Assembly (NCBI RefSeq): GCF_004153545.1
Contig: NZ_SDVA01000003.1
Coordinates: 177,954-241,953 of the forward strand
DNA length: 64,000 bases
Source of the DNA: Serinicoccus sediminis
Lineage (GTDB): Bacteria > Actinomycetota > Actinomycetes > Actinomycetales > Dermatophilaceae
Reading direction: 5' to 3'
The notes beneath the pieces were generated by a model. The model saw nothing but the letters and a program-made list of their open reading frames with translations. It had not been told where the DNA came from and searched no databases. The translations under genes and the position numbers were made by a program. Positions within the stretch are counted from its first letter, which is position 1; the number at the start of each line of letters is the position of its first letter. Positions 25,648 to 34,001 of this stretch are shown one piece after another.

Positions 25648-27585
25648 TCACCTCACCGAGAGCAGGAGCAGGACGCCGACCGCGAGGACCGCGACGGCCT
25701 GGACGTAGTAGTGGTGCAGCTGTCCGCTCTGGGGACGCCGCGCCACCTGACCGAGCCGGCGGACGCGGGCGGCGAGTCCCTCGACCGCGCCGTCGACCCC
25801 TCGCTCGTCGGCCCGGGCGGCGACCCGGGCGAGCCGCGCGGTCGCGCGGGAGCCGGACCCGACGGCGCCGTCGAGCACCCGGTCGTCGAACGTCGCCGCC
25901 CTGCGTGCCACGCCGACGGCACCGGCCGCGGCCGCCCCCACGGCACGGTCCAGCACCCGGTCGTCGAAGGACGCCAGGGCCCGGGCCAGCGCCAGCGTGG
26001 GGCCGACGACCACGGCCCGGACGGCCGTCTCCAGACCCAGCCAGTGCCGAACCCACCCGGGACGGGGAGCGGGACGCCACCGGACGAGCGCGAGCACCGC
26101 GAGGGCGAGGGCCGCCGACACCCCCATCTCCGCCAGACCGGGGTGCCCGGGCTGCTCCAAGAGGGACCGGGCGAGGACGTCACCCACCGGGGGCAGCGCG
26201 AGCAGGCCCAGGGTCAGCGCCCCGAGAGCGAGCGGCAGCAGCGGCAGGGTCTCCAGCCGGCCGACGTGCCGGGTGCCCTCCTGCTCCTCGTCCAGATGCT
26301 GGACCACCCGTGCACGGTCCGCCGCGGGCACCCGTGCCCAGACGGTGAGCAGGATCCGGCCCGAGTAGGCGGCGGACAGGGCTGCCGCGGCCAGGCCCAC
26401 GGCATACAGCCACGGCGACCGGGCCAGCGCCACGGCCAGCACCGCGTCCTTGGTCGCCCACAGGGCCAGGGGAGCCACGCCCGCGAGGGAGAGGGCCCCC
26501 ACGGCGCTCGCCACGCCCACCAGCGGCCAGCGCCGGGCGGCCCCGCGCAGCCCGGTCAGCTGCTTGGTGCCCAGGGCGCTCAGCCAGGCCCCGGCGGCGA
26601 GGAAGAGCAGCGCCTTGGTCGAGGCGTGCGCCACGAGGTGCGCCGCCCCACCGCCGACGGCGCCCAGCCCCGCGCCCATGACGACGAAGCCCAGCTGGGC
26701 CGCGGTGGAGGCCGCCAGGAGCTGCTTGAGGTCCTGCTGGGCCAGCGCCACGGCGCCCAGCAGCAGCGCGGTCGTGGCTCCGACCCAGGCGGCGGTCGGA
26801 CCGGCCCACCCCGTGGCGGCGAGCAGCGGCTCGGTGCGCAACAGCAGGTAGCCGCCCATGGCCACCATGGCGGCCGAGTGCAGCAGCGCGCTGACCGGGC
26901 TGGGGCCCTCCATCGCCCGGGACAGCCAGAACGAGAACGGCAGCTGGGCGGCCTTGCCGAGGGCGGCGACGAGCACCCCGGCCGCCAGCACGTGCCGCCA
27001 CCCCTCGCTCGCGGCGGGCAGGTCGGCCAGCGCCAGTCCACCGCCCCCGGCGAGGGCCGCCCCGGCGGCCAGGTAGAGGCCGACGTCCGCGGCCCGGGTC
27101 ACGAGGAACGCCGTCGTGCCGGCGGAGACCCGGTGCTGCTCGCGCCACCAGAAGCCGATGAGCGCGAACGACGTGGCGCCCATGACCTCCCAGGCCAGGA
27201 GGAGGCCCGGCAGGGTCTGCGCGGTGGCGGTCAGCAGGGCGCCCGAGGCGAACAGCAGCATGAGCCCGTAGAAGCGCGCCCGCGACTGCCCGATCTCGCC
27301 GGCCGAGAAGACCAGCACGAGCAGGGTGACGACCGCGACGGTCGGGACGACCAGCGCCGACAGGGCGTCGACGCCGAGGGCGAGGTCGGTGCCGGCCATG
27401 AACGGCACCGACACCTGCGGCCCGCTGATCGCCACGAGGAGAGCCAGGACGGCGGTCAGCGCCGCGGTGATCAGGGAGACGGGCACGGCGACCCGCTCCG
27501 GGCGCATGACGACCAGGAGCGCTCCGACGAGCGCGGGGAGCAGGACGAGGAGCCACAGGGCGGTCTGGGCGCTGCCGTGGCTCAT
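25648..27585 (-). CDS. nuoL: NADH-quinone oxidoreductase subunit L with extended lateral helix
   Basis: A 645-residue antiporter-like subunit. The ATG at 27585 overlaps the nuoK stop (ATGA). Channel residues look intact: LLLAWEVMGATSFALIGF (Glu), LGKAAQLPFSFWLSRAMEGP (Lys), SALLHSAAMVAMGGY (His) and AHASTKALLFLAAG (Lys). The C-terminal segment before the last membrane helix, which in complex I is the horizontal helix running along the membrane arm, contains three copies of a motif like FDDRVLDGAVG (near residues 535-600). Canonical actinobacterial NuoL has one. Confidence 0.94.
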   Translation of the reverse strand: MSHGSAQTALWLLVLLPALVGALLVVMRPERVAVPVSLITAALTAVLALLVAISGPQVSVPFMAGTDLALGVDALSALVVPTVAVVTLLVLVFSAGEIGQSRARFYGLMLLFASGALLTATAQTLPGLLLAWEVMGATSFALIGFWWREQHRVSAGTTAFLVTRAADVGLYLAAGAALAGGGGLALADLPAASEGWRHVLAAGVLVAALGKAAQLPFSFWLSRAMEGPSPVSALLHSAAMVAMGGYLLLRTEPLLAATGWAGPTAAWVGATTALLLGAVALAQQDLKQLLAASTAAQLGFVVMGAGLGAVGGGAAHLVAHASTKALLFLAAGAWLSALGTKQLTGLRGAARRWPLVGVASAVGALSLAGVAPLALWATKDAVLAVALARSPWLYAVGLAAAALSAAYSGRILLTVWARVPAADRARVVQHLDEEQEGTRHVGRLETLPLLPLALGALTLGLLALPPVGDVLARSLLEQPGHPGLAEMGVSAALALAVLALVRWRPAPRPGWVRHWLGLETAVRAVVVGPTLALARALASFDDRVLDRAVGAAAAGAVGVARRAATFDDRVLDGAVGSGSRATARLARVAARADERGVDGAVEGLAARVRRLGQVARRPQSGQLHHYYVQAVAVLAVGVLLLLSVR

Positions 27586-27884
27586 CGGGACAGGTCCGTC
27601 GCCATGTCGGTCATGTCGGTCTGCCGGGCCCGGTGCAGCAGCACGGCGACGGCGAACCCCATGGCCATCTCCAGGGTCATGGCGGCGATGACGACCATGA
27701 GCAGGACCTGCCCGGTGGGGCCGGGGGCCAGGAACCACCAGCACGCGGCCGCCGCCAGGATCACGGCGTTGATCATCAGCTCCAGGCCCATCATGACCAT
27801 GACCACCACCTGCTGGGAGATCGCGCCGTAGAGCCCGACGGAGAAGATCGCCGCGCTGATGAGCAGCGCCGCCTCGAGGGTCAT
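27582..27884 (-). CDS. nuoK: NADH-quinone oxidoreductase subunit K
   Basis: A 100-residue, three-helix membrane subunit. The ATG at 27884 follows GGAGGAG and overlaps the nuoJ stop (ATGA). Both membrane glutamates required for proton transfer are kept, in MMGLELMINAV and AMTLEMAMGFAVAV. The C-terminal tail (HRARQTDMTDMATDLSR) is slightly longer than usual. Confidence 0.94.
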   Translation of the reverse strand: MTLEAALLISAAIFSVGLYGAISQQVVVMVMMGLELMINAVILAAAACWWFLAPGPTGQVLLMVVIAAMTLEMAMGFAVAVLLHRARQTDMTDMATDLSR

Positions 27885-28459
27885 CGGCCCACTCCTCCGG
27901 GCTGCGGGTCGTCCGGGGGGCGCTGCCGCAGGTCGTCGCCGAACCGGTCGTAGCGCGTGCGCGGCGCGGCCAGCACCACCCCGGCCACGATGGTGGCCAC
28001 CATGACCGGGCTGATGACGGCCATGACGAGCATCTGCGGGCCCATGAGGGCCTCGCCGAGGGCTTCCGTGACCTCGGGTGGGGGGCTGCCCCGGCGGGCG
28101 GGCCAGTCCACGACGAGGATGCCGGCCGCCAGGAGGAGGAAGGTGAGGACCGCGGTCGCCACGGCGGTCCGGTTGCTGTGGACCATGCTCATCGGCATGA
28201 GGGCCGGGTTCATCCCCATGAACATCACCATGTAGACGGCCATGACCGCCATCTCCATGACCATCATGAGGATGACGACCACCCCGACGTAGCTCTGCTG
28301 CAGGAAGAGCACCTGCACACCGACCGCGACGAAGGACACGGCGAGGGCGTAGGTGGCGCGGGCCATCGAGTCCACGACGAAGACGGCGGCGCCGCTGAGG
28401 ACCGCCACGACCCCGAGCGCCACGAAGGCGATGTCGACGAGCACGGTCAGGACCTCCAT
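27881..28459 (-). CDS. nuoJ: NADH-quinone oxidoreductase subunit J
   Basis: A 192-residue membrane subunit with five predicted helices. The ATG at 28459 lies inside the end of nuoH (13-base overlap). The third-helix region reads VGVQVLFLQQSYVGVVVILMM, which fits NuoJ but is divergent from the usual VYAGAIMVLFLFV pattern. The following segment is remarkably methionine-rich (MEMAVMAVYMVMFMGM). The C-terminal 40 residues (TRYDRFGDDLRQRP) are soluble. Confidence 0.88.
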   Translation of the reverse strand: MEVLTVLVDIAFVALGVVAVLSGAAVFVVDSMARATYALAVSFVAVGVQVLFLQQSYVGVVVILMMVMEMAVMAVYMVMFMGMNPALMPMSMVHSNRTAVATAVLTFLLLAAGILVVDWPARRGSPPPEVTEALGEALMGPQMLVMAVISPVMVATIVAGVVLAAPRTRYDRFGDDLRQRPPDDPQPGGVGR

Positions 28460-29424
28460 ACCGTGACGACGGCGACGAGCAGGTCCTGCACCAGCGCCGC
28501 GGGGAGCAGCACGAGCCAGCCGATCTCCATGAACAGGTCGGGGCGCAGGGCGGGGAGCCGCCGACGCGCCCAGACCAGCAGCGCCAGCACGGCCAGGGTC
28601 TTGACCAGCGTCCAGGCCCAGTCGGGGAGCAGCGGCCCAGCCCCGCCGCCGAGGAACATCGGCACGGCGAAGGCCGCGCCGGCCGCGAGCAGGGCGTACC
28701 GCCCCGTCTCGAGCACCAGGCGGTCCACCCCCGACAGCTCGGCCCGCACGCCACCGGCGACGTCGGTGCCCAGCGCCGGGGCGAACGGGCCCCACACCGA
28801 GAAGCCCGCCACGCCCAGCAGGTAGACGAGGAACGCGACCGGCATCCAGGCCGCGAACCACAGCCCGTCCTGGGCGGCGGCGACGGCGCCCACGTTCAGG
28901 CTGCCCGCGGCGATCGCCGGGGCGACGAGGGCGAACATCAGCGGCAGCTCGTAGCCCAGGCCGTGGGCCAGGAACCGGTAGCCGCCGACCAGCGCGTGCG
29001 CCGAGTTGGCGCCCCAGCCGACCAGCCACACCAGGGCCCAGACCATGACGTCCATGGCGTTGAACCACACGACGCCCACGGCCAGGTCGGCGACCGTCCA
29101 CCGCCCCAGCGGCACCACGGCGAGCATGAGGGCCGCCGCGACGAGCAGCCCCGCCCCGCCGGTGCGCCAGAGCAGGGTGTCGGCCTGCACGGTGGTGCGG
29201 CGACGCTGCCGCAGCAGCCGGGACGCCTCACCCAGGGGCCGGCCGGCTGCGCCCAGGGCACCACCCGCTGATGCGGAGCGCGCGGACAGCACCCCGTCGA
29301 GGGCGGCTGCGGCCAGGGCCAGGGCTCCGAGCACGGCGACCACGGCGACCGCCCAGGCGGGCGCCACGGTGACGACCGCCGGGCCTGCGGCTGCAGGGAG
29401 CGAGGTCAGGAGCGGCTCACCCAC
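28447..29424 (-). CDS. nuoH: NuoH-like membrane subunit lacking the quinone-channel signature
   Basis: A 325-residue, eight-helix protein. It is recognisably NuoH (GRPLGEASRLLRQ, TVQADTLLWR, VWFNAMDVMVWALVWLVGWG). It starts at GTG 29424, eight bases inside the previous gene. The first loop lacks GPNRxGP. The cytoplasmic loop that in canonical NuoH carries ETNRAPFDLPE and ELV, lining the quinone tunnel, reads GVAGFSVWGPFAPALGTD here, with only AELSG left of the following TEYSG. It may no longer admit quinone. Confidence 0.85.
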   Translation of the reverse strand: MGEPLLTSLPAAAGPAVVTVAPAWAVAVVAVLGALALAAAALDGVLSARSASAGGALGAAGRPLGEASRLLRQRRRTTVQADTLLWRTGGAGLLVAAALMLAVVPLGRWTVADLAVGVVWFNAMDVMVWALVWLVGWGANSAHALVGGYRFLAHGLGYELPLMFALVAPAIAAGSLNVGAVAAAQDGLWFAAWMPVAFLVYLLGVAGFSVWGPFAPALGTDVAGGVRAELSGVDRLVLETGRYALLAAGAAFAVPMFLGGGAGPLLPDWAWTLVKTLAVLALLVWARRRLPALRPDLFMEIGWLVLLPAALVQDLLVAVVTVWRS

Positions 29425-30559
29425 GGGTCGCCTCCGGGCGCGGTGCCGGTGCGGCGCTCAGCCCGCCGAGGTCGAGACCGGCCAGCACCAGCCGCGCGGC
29501 CGCGAGGTCGAGACCGACGACCGGGTCCGCCAGGGCGTCGACCGGCACGGCCTGGCGACCTCCGGGCGGCGCCGGCTCGTCGACGTCGTCCAGCAGGTGC
29601 AGCAGCCGGTCGTAGGCGTCGCCCCCGGCATCCTCCGGGAGCCCGAGACGGCGGACGTCGTCGGCGGTCAGCGGCCCCAGCCCTCGCAACGACCAGCGCA
29701 GCATCCGGGAGCGGCGCACCCGTCGCCGCAGCCGCGCCAGCCCGGGGGAGGCCGTCGGGTGGTCGGCGGTGGTCGGGCGGGCGTCGCCGGTCGCCGGCGC
29801 GTCGCGGACGCGCCGTGCGCGCTCCGCGGCGTCGTCCCAGCCGGCGAGCGCCAGCACGGACACCACCCGGTCCAGCGCCCGCGTCCGCGGGTCGGCCGCG
29901 TCCCCGTCCTCGTGCTCCGCACCGAGGAGCTCCGCGCGGGCGCCGGTGAGGACGTCACCCTGGAGGGAGCAGTGCAGCACCAGACCTGCCGGCCAGTGCG
30001 GCAGCACGGGGCCGAGCCGGACCGCCAGGACGTCCATCTCCAGCCCGTCCCGGTCATCGCCACCCTCGGCGAGTGGGATGCCCCCGGGGGACATCTCCAT
30101 GTCGTGTCCGCCGTGGTCATCGGAGCTGTCGTGGTCGCCGTGGTGCTCGGAGCCTGCGTGGCCGTCGTGGCCGTCGTGGTCCTCGGGACCGTCGTGGCCG
30201 CCGTGGTCCTGCGCCCCGTGGCGCGCGCGTGGGTCGCGCCGGTGGTGGTCGTCGTCGAGCAGCCCCGCGCAGGCGCCGGCGAGGGCGTCCGGCAGGTCCC
30301 TGCGGTCGAGCACGTCCACCCGCACCCGGGGGCCCGGCAGCTGCTCCCACACGAGGTCCACCGCCGCGGCGAGCCGCGGACCAGGCGGCCCGCAGACGAG
30401 CAGGACGTCCGCGTCCGCCGGCGACCACGCGAGCCGCCACCCCCGCTCGAGCACCGCCCGCTCGGTCGCCATGCGGAGCCCGTCCCACCCGGGCACCTCG
30501 ACGACGAGGACGTGCGCGTGCCGGGCCGCCGACCGGGCCAGGACCTCCCTCAGACCCAC
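29417..30559 (-). CDS. NuoB-NuoD-like fusion without cofactor ligands, His-rich linker
   Basis: A 380-residue protein in the nuoB-nuoD slot. GTG 30559 follows GAGGGGG and overlaps the nuoA stop by ten bases. Residues ~1-95 align by eye with NuoB, notably SPADADVLLVCGPPGPR and DLVWEQLPGPRVR, but the Cys-Cys pair and the other N2 cluster ligands are missing. Residues ~110-155 are a His/Asp/Gly-rich linker (DHGGHDGPEDHDGHDGHAG). After it, LGPVLPHWPAGLVLHCSLQ resembles the NuoD start (GPQHPSTHG) without its histidines, and LRGLGPLTADDVRRLGLPE matches a later NuoD segment. No NuoC domain. Probably a structural cap on the membrane arm or a metal-binding protein. Homology is inferred, function unknown. 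Confidence 0.65.
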   Translation of the reverse strand: MGLREVLARSAARHAHVLVVEVPGWDGLRMATERAVLERGWRLAWSPADADVLLVCGPPGPRLAAAVDLVWEQLPGPRVRVDVLDRRDLPDALAGACAGLLDDDHHRRDPRARHGAQDHGGHDGPEDHDGHDGHAGSEHHGDHDSSDDHGGHDMEMSPGGIPLAEGGDDRDGLEMDVLAVRLGPVLPHWPAGLVLHCSLQGDVLTGARAELLGAEHEDGDAADPRTRALDRVVSVLALAGWDDAAERARRVRDAPATGDARPTTADHPTASPGLARLRRRVRRSRMLRWSLRGLGPLTADDVRRLGLPEDAGGDAYDRLLHLLDDVDEPAPPGGRQAVPVDALADPVVGLDLAAARLVLAGLDLGGLSAAPAPRPEATRG

Positions 30560-30894
30560 CGGAACGCCCCCTCGCGCCAGGCCCAGACGACCGCGACGAG
30601 CAGGGCCCCGAGGAAGAGGAACATCTCGACCACGGCGGACCACCCGACCTGGGCCACGACGACCGCCCAGGGGTACATGAACAGCATCTCGACGTCGAAG
30701 GCGAGGAAGACCAGCGACGCGAGGTACCACCGCACGTGGTAGCGGGACAGGGCGTGCTGCTGGGGGACCCAGCCGGACTCGAACGGCAGCGTGTGCAGCG
30801 GGTCGGCGACCACCGCGGTGGCCCGGTGCAGCGCATACATGCCGAGGATGCTCAGGACGGCGACGACGGCCACCAGGGCCACACCGGCATACAT
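30550..30894 (-). CDS. nuoA: NADH-quinone oxidoreductase subunit A
   Basis: A 114-residue, three-helix membrane subunit and first gene of the operon. The ATG at 30894 has a good GGAAGGAGCC site. FLAFDVEMLFMYPWAV and VEMFLFLGALLVAVVWAWREGA are typical NuoA. The loop motif YECGF, whose Cys becomes exposed in the deactive state of complex I, reads FESGW here, so the Cys is lost. Seven further genes follow with overlaps or very short gaps. Confidence 0.94.
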   Translation of the reverse strand: MYAGVALVAVVAVLSILGMYALHRATAVVADPLHTLPFESGWVPQQHALSRYHVRWYLASLVFLAFDVEMLFMYPWAVVVAQVGWSAVVEMFLFLGALLVAVVWAWREGAFRWV

Positions 30895-30986
30895 GGGGCT
30901 CCTTCCGGTCGCGACGACCGGCCCATGGTGGCAGCAACGTCCGCCCGGCGCAGCCCCACCGGCCCCACCCGTCCCGGGCCACGAGG

Positions 30987-31059
<73 letters not shown>

Positions 31060-31090
31060 CACGGCCTCCCAGTCTAGGTGCTGGCTCCTC

Positions 31091-31096
31091 TAGGAT
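31091..31096 (+). promoter_or_regulatory. -10 box (TAGGAT) of tyrA, leaderless
   Basis: TAGGAT ends eight bases before the ATG at 31105. Confidence 0.55.
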
Positions 31097-31104
31097 CGGG
31101 CGCC

Positions 31105-32247
31105 ATGACCACACCCTCGGGGGCGCAGGGACCCCTGGCCCGGTTGCGGACCGAGATCGACGACGTCGACGCCCAGGTCATGGAGCTCCTGGCGCGCCGC
31201 CTCGACCTCGTCTCCCAGGTGGGTGAGGTCAAGGGCCGCCACGGCCTGCCCATCTACGACCCCGAGCGCGAGCGCGCGATGATCGCCGCCAAGCGCGAGC
31301 GCGCGGCCGAGGTCGGGCTGCCGCCCGACCTCGTCGAGGACGTCCTGCGCCGCTGCATGCGCGAGGCATACACCCACGAGAAGAACATGGGCTTCACCCG
31401 CCAGGCGCCGGACCTCGGCCCGGTCGTGGTCGTCGGCGGCGGGGGGCGCATGGGTGCGCTGTGGGGCCGGATGTTCGCGCTGTCCGGGTATGACGTGCGC
31501 GTCGTCGAGCGCGAGGACACCCCCGAGCAGGTGGCCGCGGCGGTCGAGGGTGCCGGGATGGTGCTCGTGTCCGTCCCCATCCACGACACGGTGCAGGTCG
31601 TGCGCGACCTGCCGACCCTCCCGGCGGACTGTCTGCTGGTGGACCTGACCTCGACCAAGCGGGCCGTGATGCAGGCCATGATGGCCGCGCACGACGGCCC
31701 GGTCCTCGGGCTGCACCCGATGTTCGGGCCCGACGTCGACAGCTTCGCCAAGCAGGTGGTCGCCGCGGTCCCGGGCCGTGACGCGGGGGCCAGCACCTGG
31801 CTGGTGGAGCAGATCCGGCTGTGGGGGGCGCGGGTCCACGAGGTCGACGCCGACGAGCACGACCACGCGATGGGGCTCATCCAGGCGCTGCGGCACTTCT
31901 CGACCTTCGCCTACGGCTGGCACCTGGCCCACGAGGACCGCAACCTCGACACCCTCCTGGCGCTGTCCTCACCGATCTACCGGCTCGAGCTCATCATGGT
32001 CGGCCGGCTCTTCGCCCAGGACGCCGAGCTCTACTTCGACATCATCACCGGCTCCTCCGACGCGCTGGAGCTCATCGAGCGCTACCACGAGCGCTACTCC
32101 ACCGCGATCGAGCTGCTGCGCACCGGCGACCGGGAAGCCTTCGTGCGGCAGTTCGGGGAGGTCGAGGCGTGGTTCGGCGAGCACGCCGACCGCTTCCTCG
32201 GCGAGTCCAAGGCGCTGCTCGCGCACGCGGACGCCTCGCGCGCCTGA
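31105..32247 (+). CDS. tyrA: Bifunctional chorismate mutase / prephenate dehydrogenase (T-protein)
   Basis: A 380-residue bifunctional enzyme of tyrosine synthesis. Residues 8-90 are an AroQ-type chorismate mutase ([36 protein letters not shown]). Residues 105-375 are prephenate dehydrogenase: [18 protein letters not shown] binds [14 protein letters not shown] and [11 protein letters not shown] form the active site. The arrangement and the LHPMFGP/QALRHF signatures are those of the E. coli T-protein, which I associate with Gammaproteobacteria; most actinobacteria have separate enzymes. The upstream ATG at 31078 is rejected because the promoter lies after it. Confidence 0.93.
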   Translation: MTTPSGAQGPLARLRTEIDDVDAQVMELLARRLDLVSQVGEVKGRHGLPIYDPERERAMIAAKRERAAEVGLPPDLVEDVLRRCMREAYTHEKNMGFTRQAPDLGPVVVVGGGGRMGALWGRMFALSGYDVRVVEREDTPEQVAAAVEGAGMVLVSVPIHDTVQVVRDLPTLPADCLLVDLTSTKRAVMQAMMAAHDGPVLGLHPMFGPDVDSFAKQVVAAVPGRDAGASTWLVEQIRLWGARVHEVDADEHDHAMGLIQALRHFSTFAYGWHLAHEDRNLDTLLALSSPIYRLELIMVGRLFAQDAELYFDIITGSSDALELIERYHERYSTAIELLRTGDREAFVRQFGEVEAWFGEHADRFLGESKALLAHADASRA

Positions 32248-32288
32248 GCCCGGCGGCGGTTCGTGTTGGTCCTCGGCCCCCCGCGGTC

Positions 32289-32294
32289 CACACT
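32289..32294 (+). promoter_or_regulatory. -10-like box (CACACT) of GTPase pair, leaderless
   Basis: CACACT ends six bases before the GTG at 32301. Confidence 0.4.
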
Positions 32295-32300
32295 GGGGCC

Positions 32301-34001
32301 GTGACCACCGACCCCGACGTGCTGCTCCGCGCCGTCGAGCGGCTGCGGGCCTCGGCGGGGGAGGTCCGGCTGCCGCTCGACCTCGACCGTGCGCCCGAGG
32401 CGCGGACCGCCCGGCGCGAGCTCGAGCAGCAGCTCGACGACTACGTCCTGCCCCGGCTGCGCGCGCTCGACGCGCCCCTGCTGGCGGTGGTGGGCGGGTC
32501 GACCGGCGCCGGCAAGTCCACCCTCGTCAACTCCGTCGTCGGCGAGGAGGTCAGCCGGCCCGGCATCCTGCGGCCGACCACCCGCGCGTCCGTGCTCGTC
32601 CACCACCCGGACGACGCCCGGTGGTTCACCGGCACCCGGGTGCTCCCCGGCCTCGCCCGGGTGGGCGGGCACGCCACCGACGTCGAGGACCCGGGGGCGG
32701 TCCGGCTGGTCCCGTCGCCCGCGCTCCCGGCCGGACTGGCGCTGCTGGACGCCCCCGACATCGACTCGGTGGTGCAGGCCAACCGCCAGCTGTCGCGCCA
32801 GCTCCTCTCGGCCGCCGACCTCTGGGTCTTCGTGACCACCGCGGCCCGCTACGCCGACGCCGTGCCGTGGGAGCTGCTCCACGAGGCGGCCGACCGCGGC
32901 ACCTCGGTGGCGGTCGTGCTCAACCGGGTGCCCCCGGAGGCCATGGAGCAGGTCCGGGTCCACCTGGCGACCATGCTCCGCGACCAGGGGCTGGGGAGCT
33001 CACCGATCTTCACCGTGCCCGAGGACGAGCTCGACGACGGCCGGGTCCCCGAGCGGCACGGCTCACGGCTGCGGGGCTGGCTGCACTCCCTGGCCGTGGA
33101 CGCGCGCGCCCGCTCGGTCGTCATCCGGCGAACCCTCGACGGCACCCTGGGGTCCCTCGGCAGCCGGGCCGAGGCGCTCGCCGCCGCCGGCCGCCAGCAG
33201 GTCGACGCCTGGCGCGTGCTGGAGCGGGGGCCGCGGACGGCATACCAGGACGCGCTGGAGTCGGTCGGGCAGGGCGTGCAGGACGGCTCCCTGCTGCGCG
33301 GCGAGGTGCTCGCCCGGTGGCACGAGCTCGTCGGCACCGGTGAGTTCCTCCGCTCGGTCGAGGTGGGCGTCGGCCGCGTCCGCGACCGGGTGACCGCGTT
33401 CTTCACCGGCAGGGAGGTCTCCTCCGAGCCGCTGGGCGAGGCGCTGCAGACCGGCGCCGCGGCCCTCATCACCTCGCACGGTCAGGTGGCCGCGAGCACG
33501 GCGGCCCGCTCCTGGCGGCAGTCACCGGGCGGACGCCCGCTCGTCGAGGCGCACCCCGAGCTGGGCCGGGCCACCCCGGGCTTCACCGAGCAGGTGGAGC
33601 GCCTCATCCGGGACTGGCAGCGGGACATCCTGGAGATGGTCACCGAGGAGGCCGGGTCGCGGCGCACCACCGCCCGCTACCTCGCCTTCGGCGTCAACGG
33701 TCTGGGCGTGCTGCTCATGGTCGTCGTCTTCAGCGCGACCGCGTTCATCCCCACCGGTGCGGAGGTCGCGGTCGGCGCCGGCTCGGCGGTGCTCGCCCAG
33801 CGGCTCCTCGAGGCGGTCTTCGGCGACCAGGCGGTGCGGGCCATGGCCATCAGGGCGCGCGAGTCGCTGCTGGGGCGGGTGGAGGAGCTGTATGCCGCGG
33901 AGCGCGCCCGCTTCGACGCCACCCTGGGAGAGGTCGACGTGTCCGAGGACGCGCTGGCCGAGCTGGAGGCCGCCGCGGCGGCGGTGGAGGCCGACCGGTG
34001 A
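32301..34001 (+). CDS. Dynamin-like membrane GTPase, first of a pair
   Basis: A 566-residue protein with an N-terminal GTPase domain: P-loop AVVGGSTGAGKSTLVNS (residues ~61-77), switch LLDAPDIDS (~150) and a degenerate G4 VLNRVPPEA (~205) in place of N/TKxD. A long helical stalk follows. Two membrane helices near residues 458-505 (GLGVLLMVVVFSATAF; GAGSAVLAQRLLEAV), then a terminal coiled coil. This is the layout of bacterial dynamin-like proteins such as the DynA/DynB pairs of Streptomyces. Its stop overlaps the start of the second GTPase (GTGA). Confidence 0.8.
   Translation: MTTDPDVLLRAVERLRASAGEVRLPLDLDRAPEARTARRELEQQLDDYVLPRLRALDAPLLAVVGGSTGAGKSTLVNSVVGEEVSRPGILRPTTRASVLVHHPDDARWFTGTRVLPGLARVGGHATDVEDPGAVRLVPSPALPAGLALLDAPDIDSVVQANRQLSRQLLSAADLWVFVTTAARYADAVPWELLHEAADRGTSVAVVLNRVPPEAMEQVRVHLATMLRDQGLGSSPIFTVPEDELDDGRVPERHGSRLRGWLHSLAVDARARSVVIRRTLDGTLGSLGSRAEALAAAGRQQVDAWRVLERGPRTAYQDALESVGQGVQDGSLLRGEVLARWHELVGTGEFLRSVEVGVGRVRDRVTAFFTGREVSSEPLGEALQTGAAALITSHGQVAASTAARSWRQSPGGRPLVEAHPELGRATPGFTEQVERLIRDWQRDILEMVTEEAGSRRTTARYLAFGVNGLGVLLMVVVFSATAFIPTGAEVAVGAGSAVLAQRLLEAVFGDQAVRAMAIRARESLLGRVEELYAAERARFDATLGEVDVSEDALAELEAAAAAVEADR

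Noticed and set aside
22856..25708. A 950-codon plus-strand frame opposite nuoN and nuoM
   Set aside because: Composition is Gln/Gly/Glu/Arg-rich without motifs; the minus-strand NuoM and NuoN are unambiguous.
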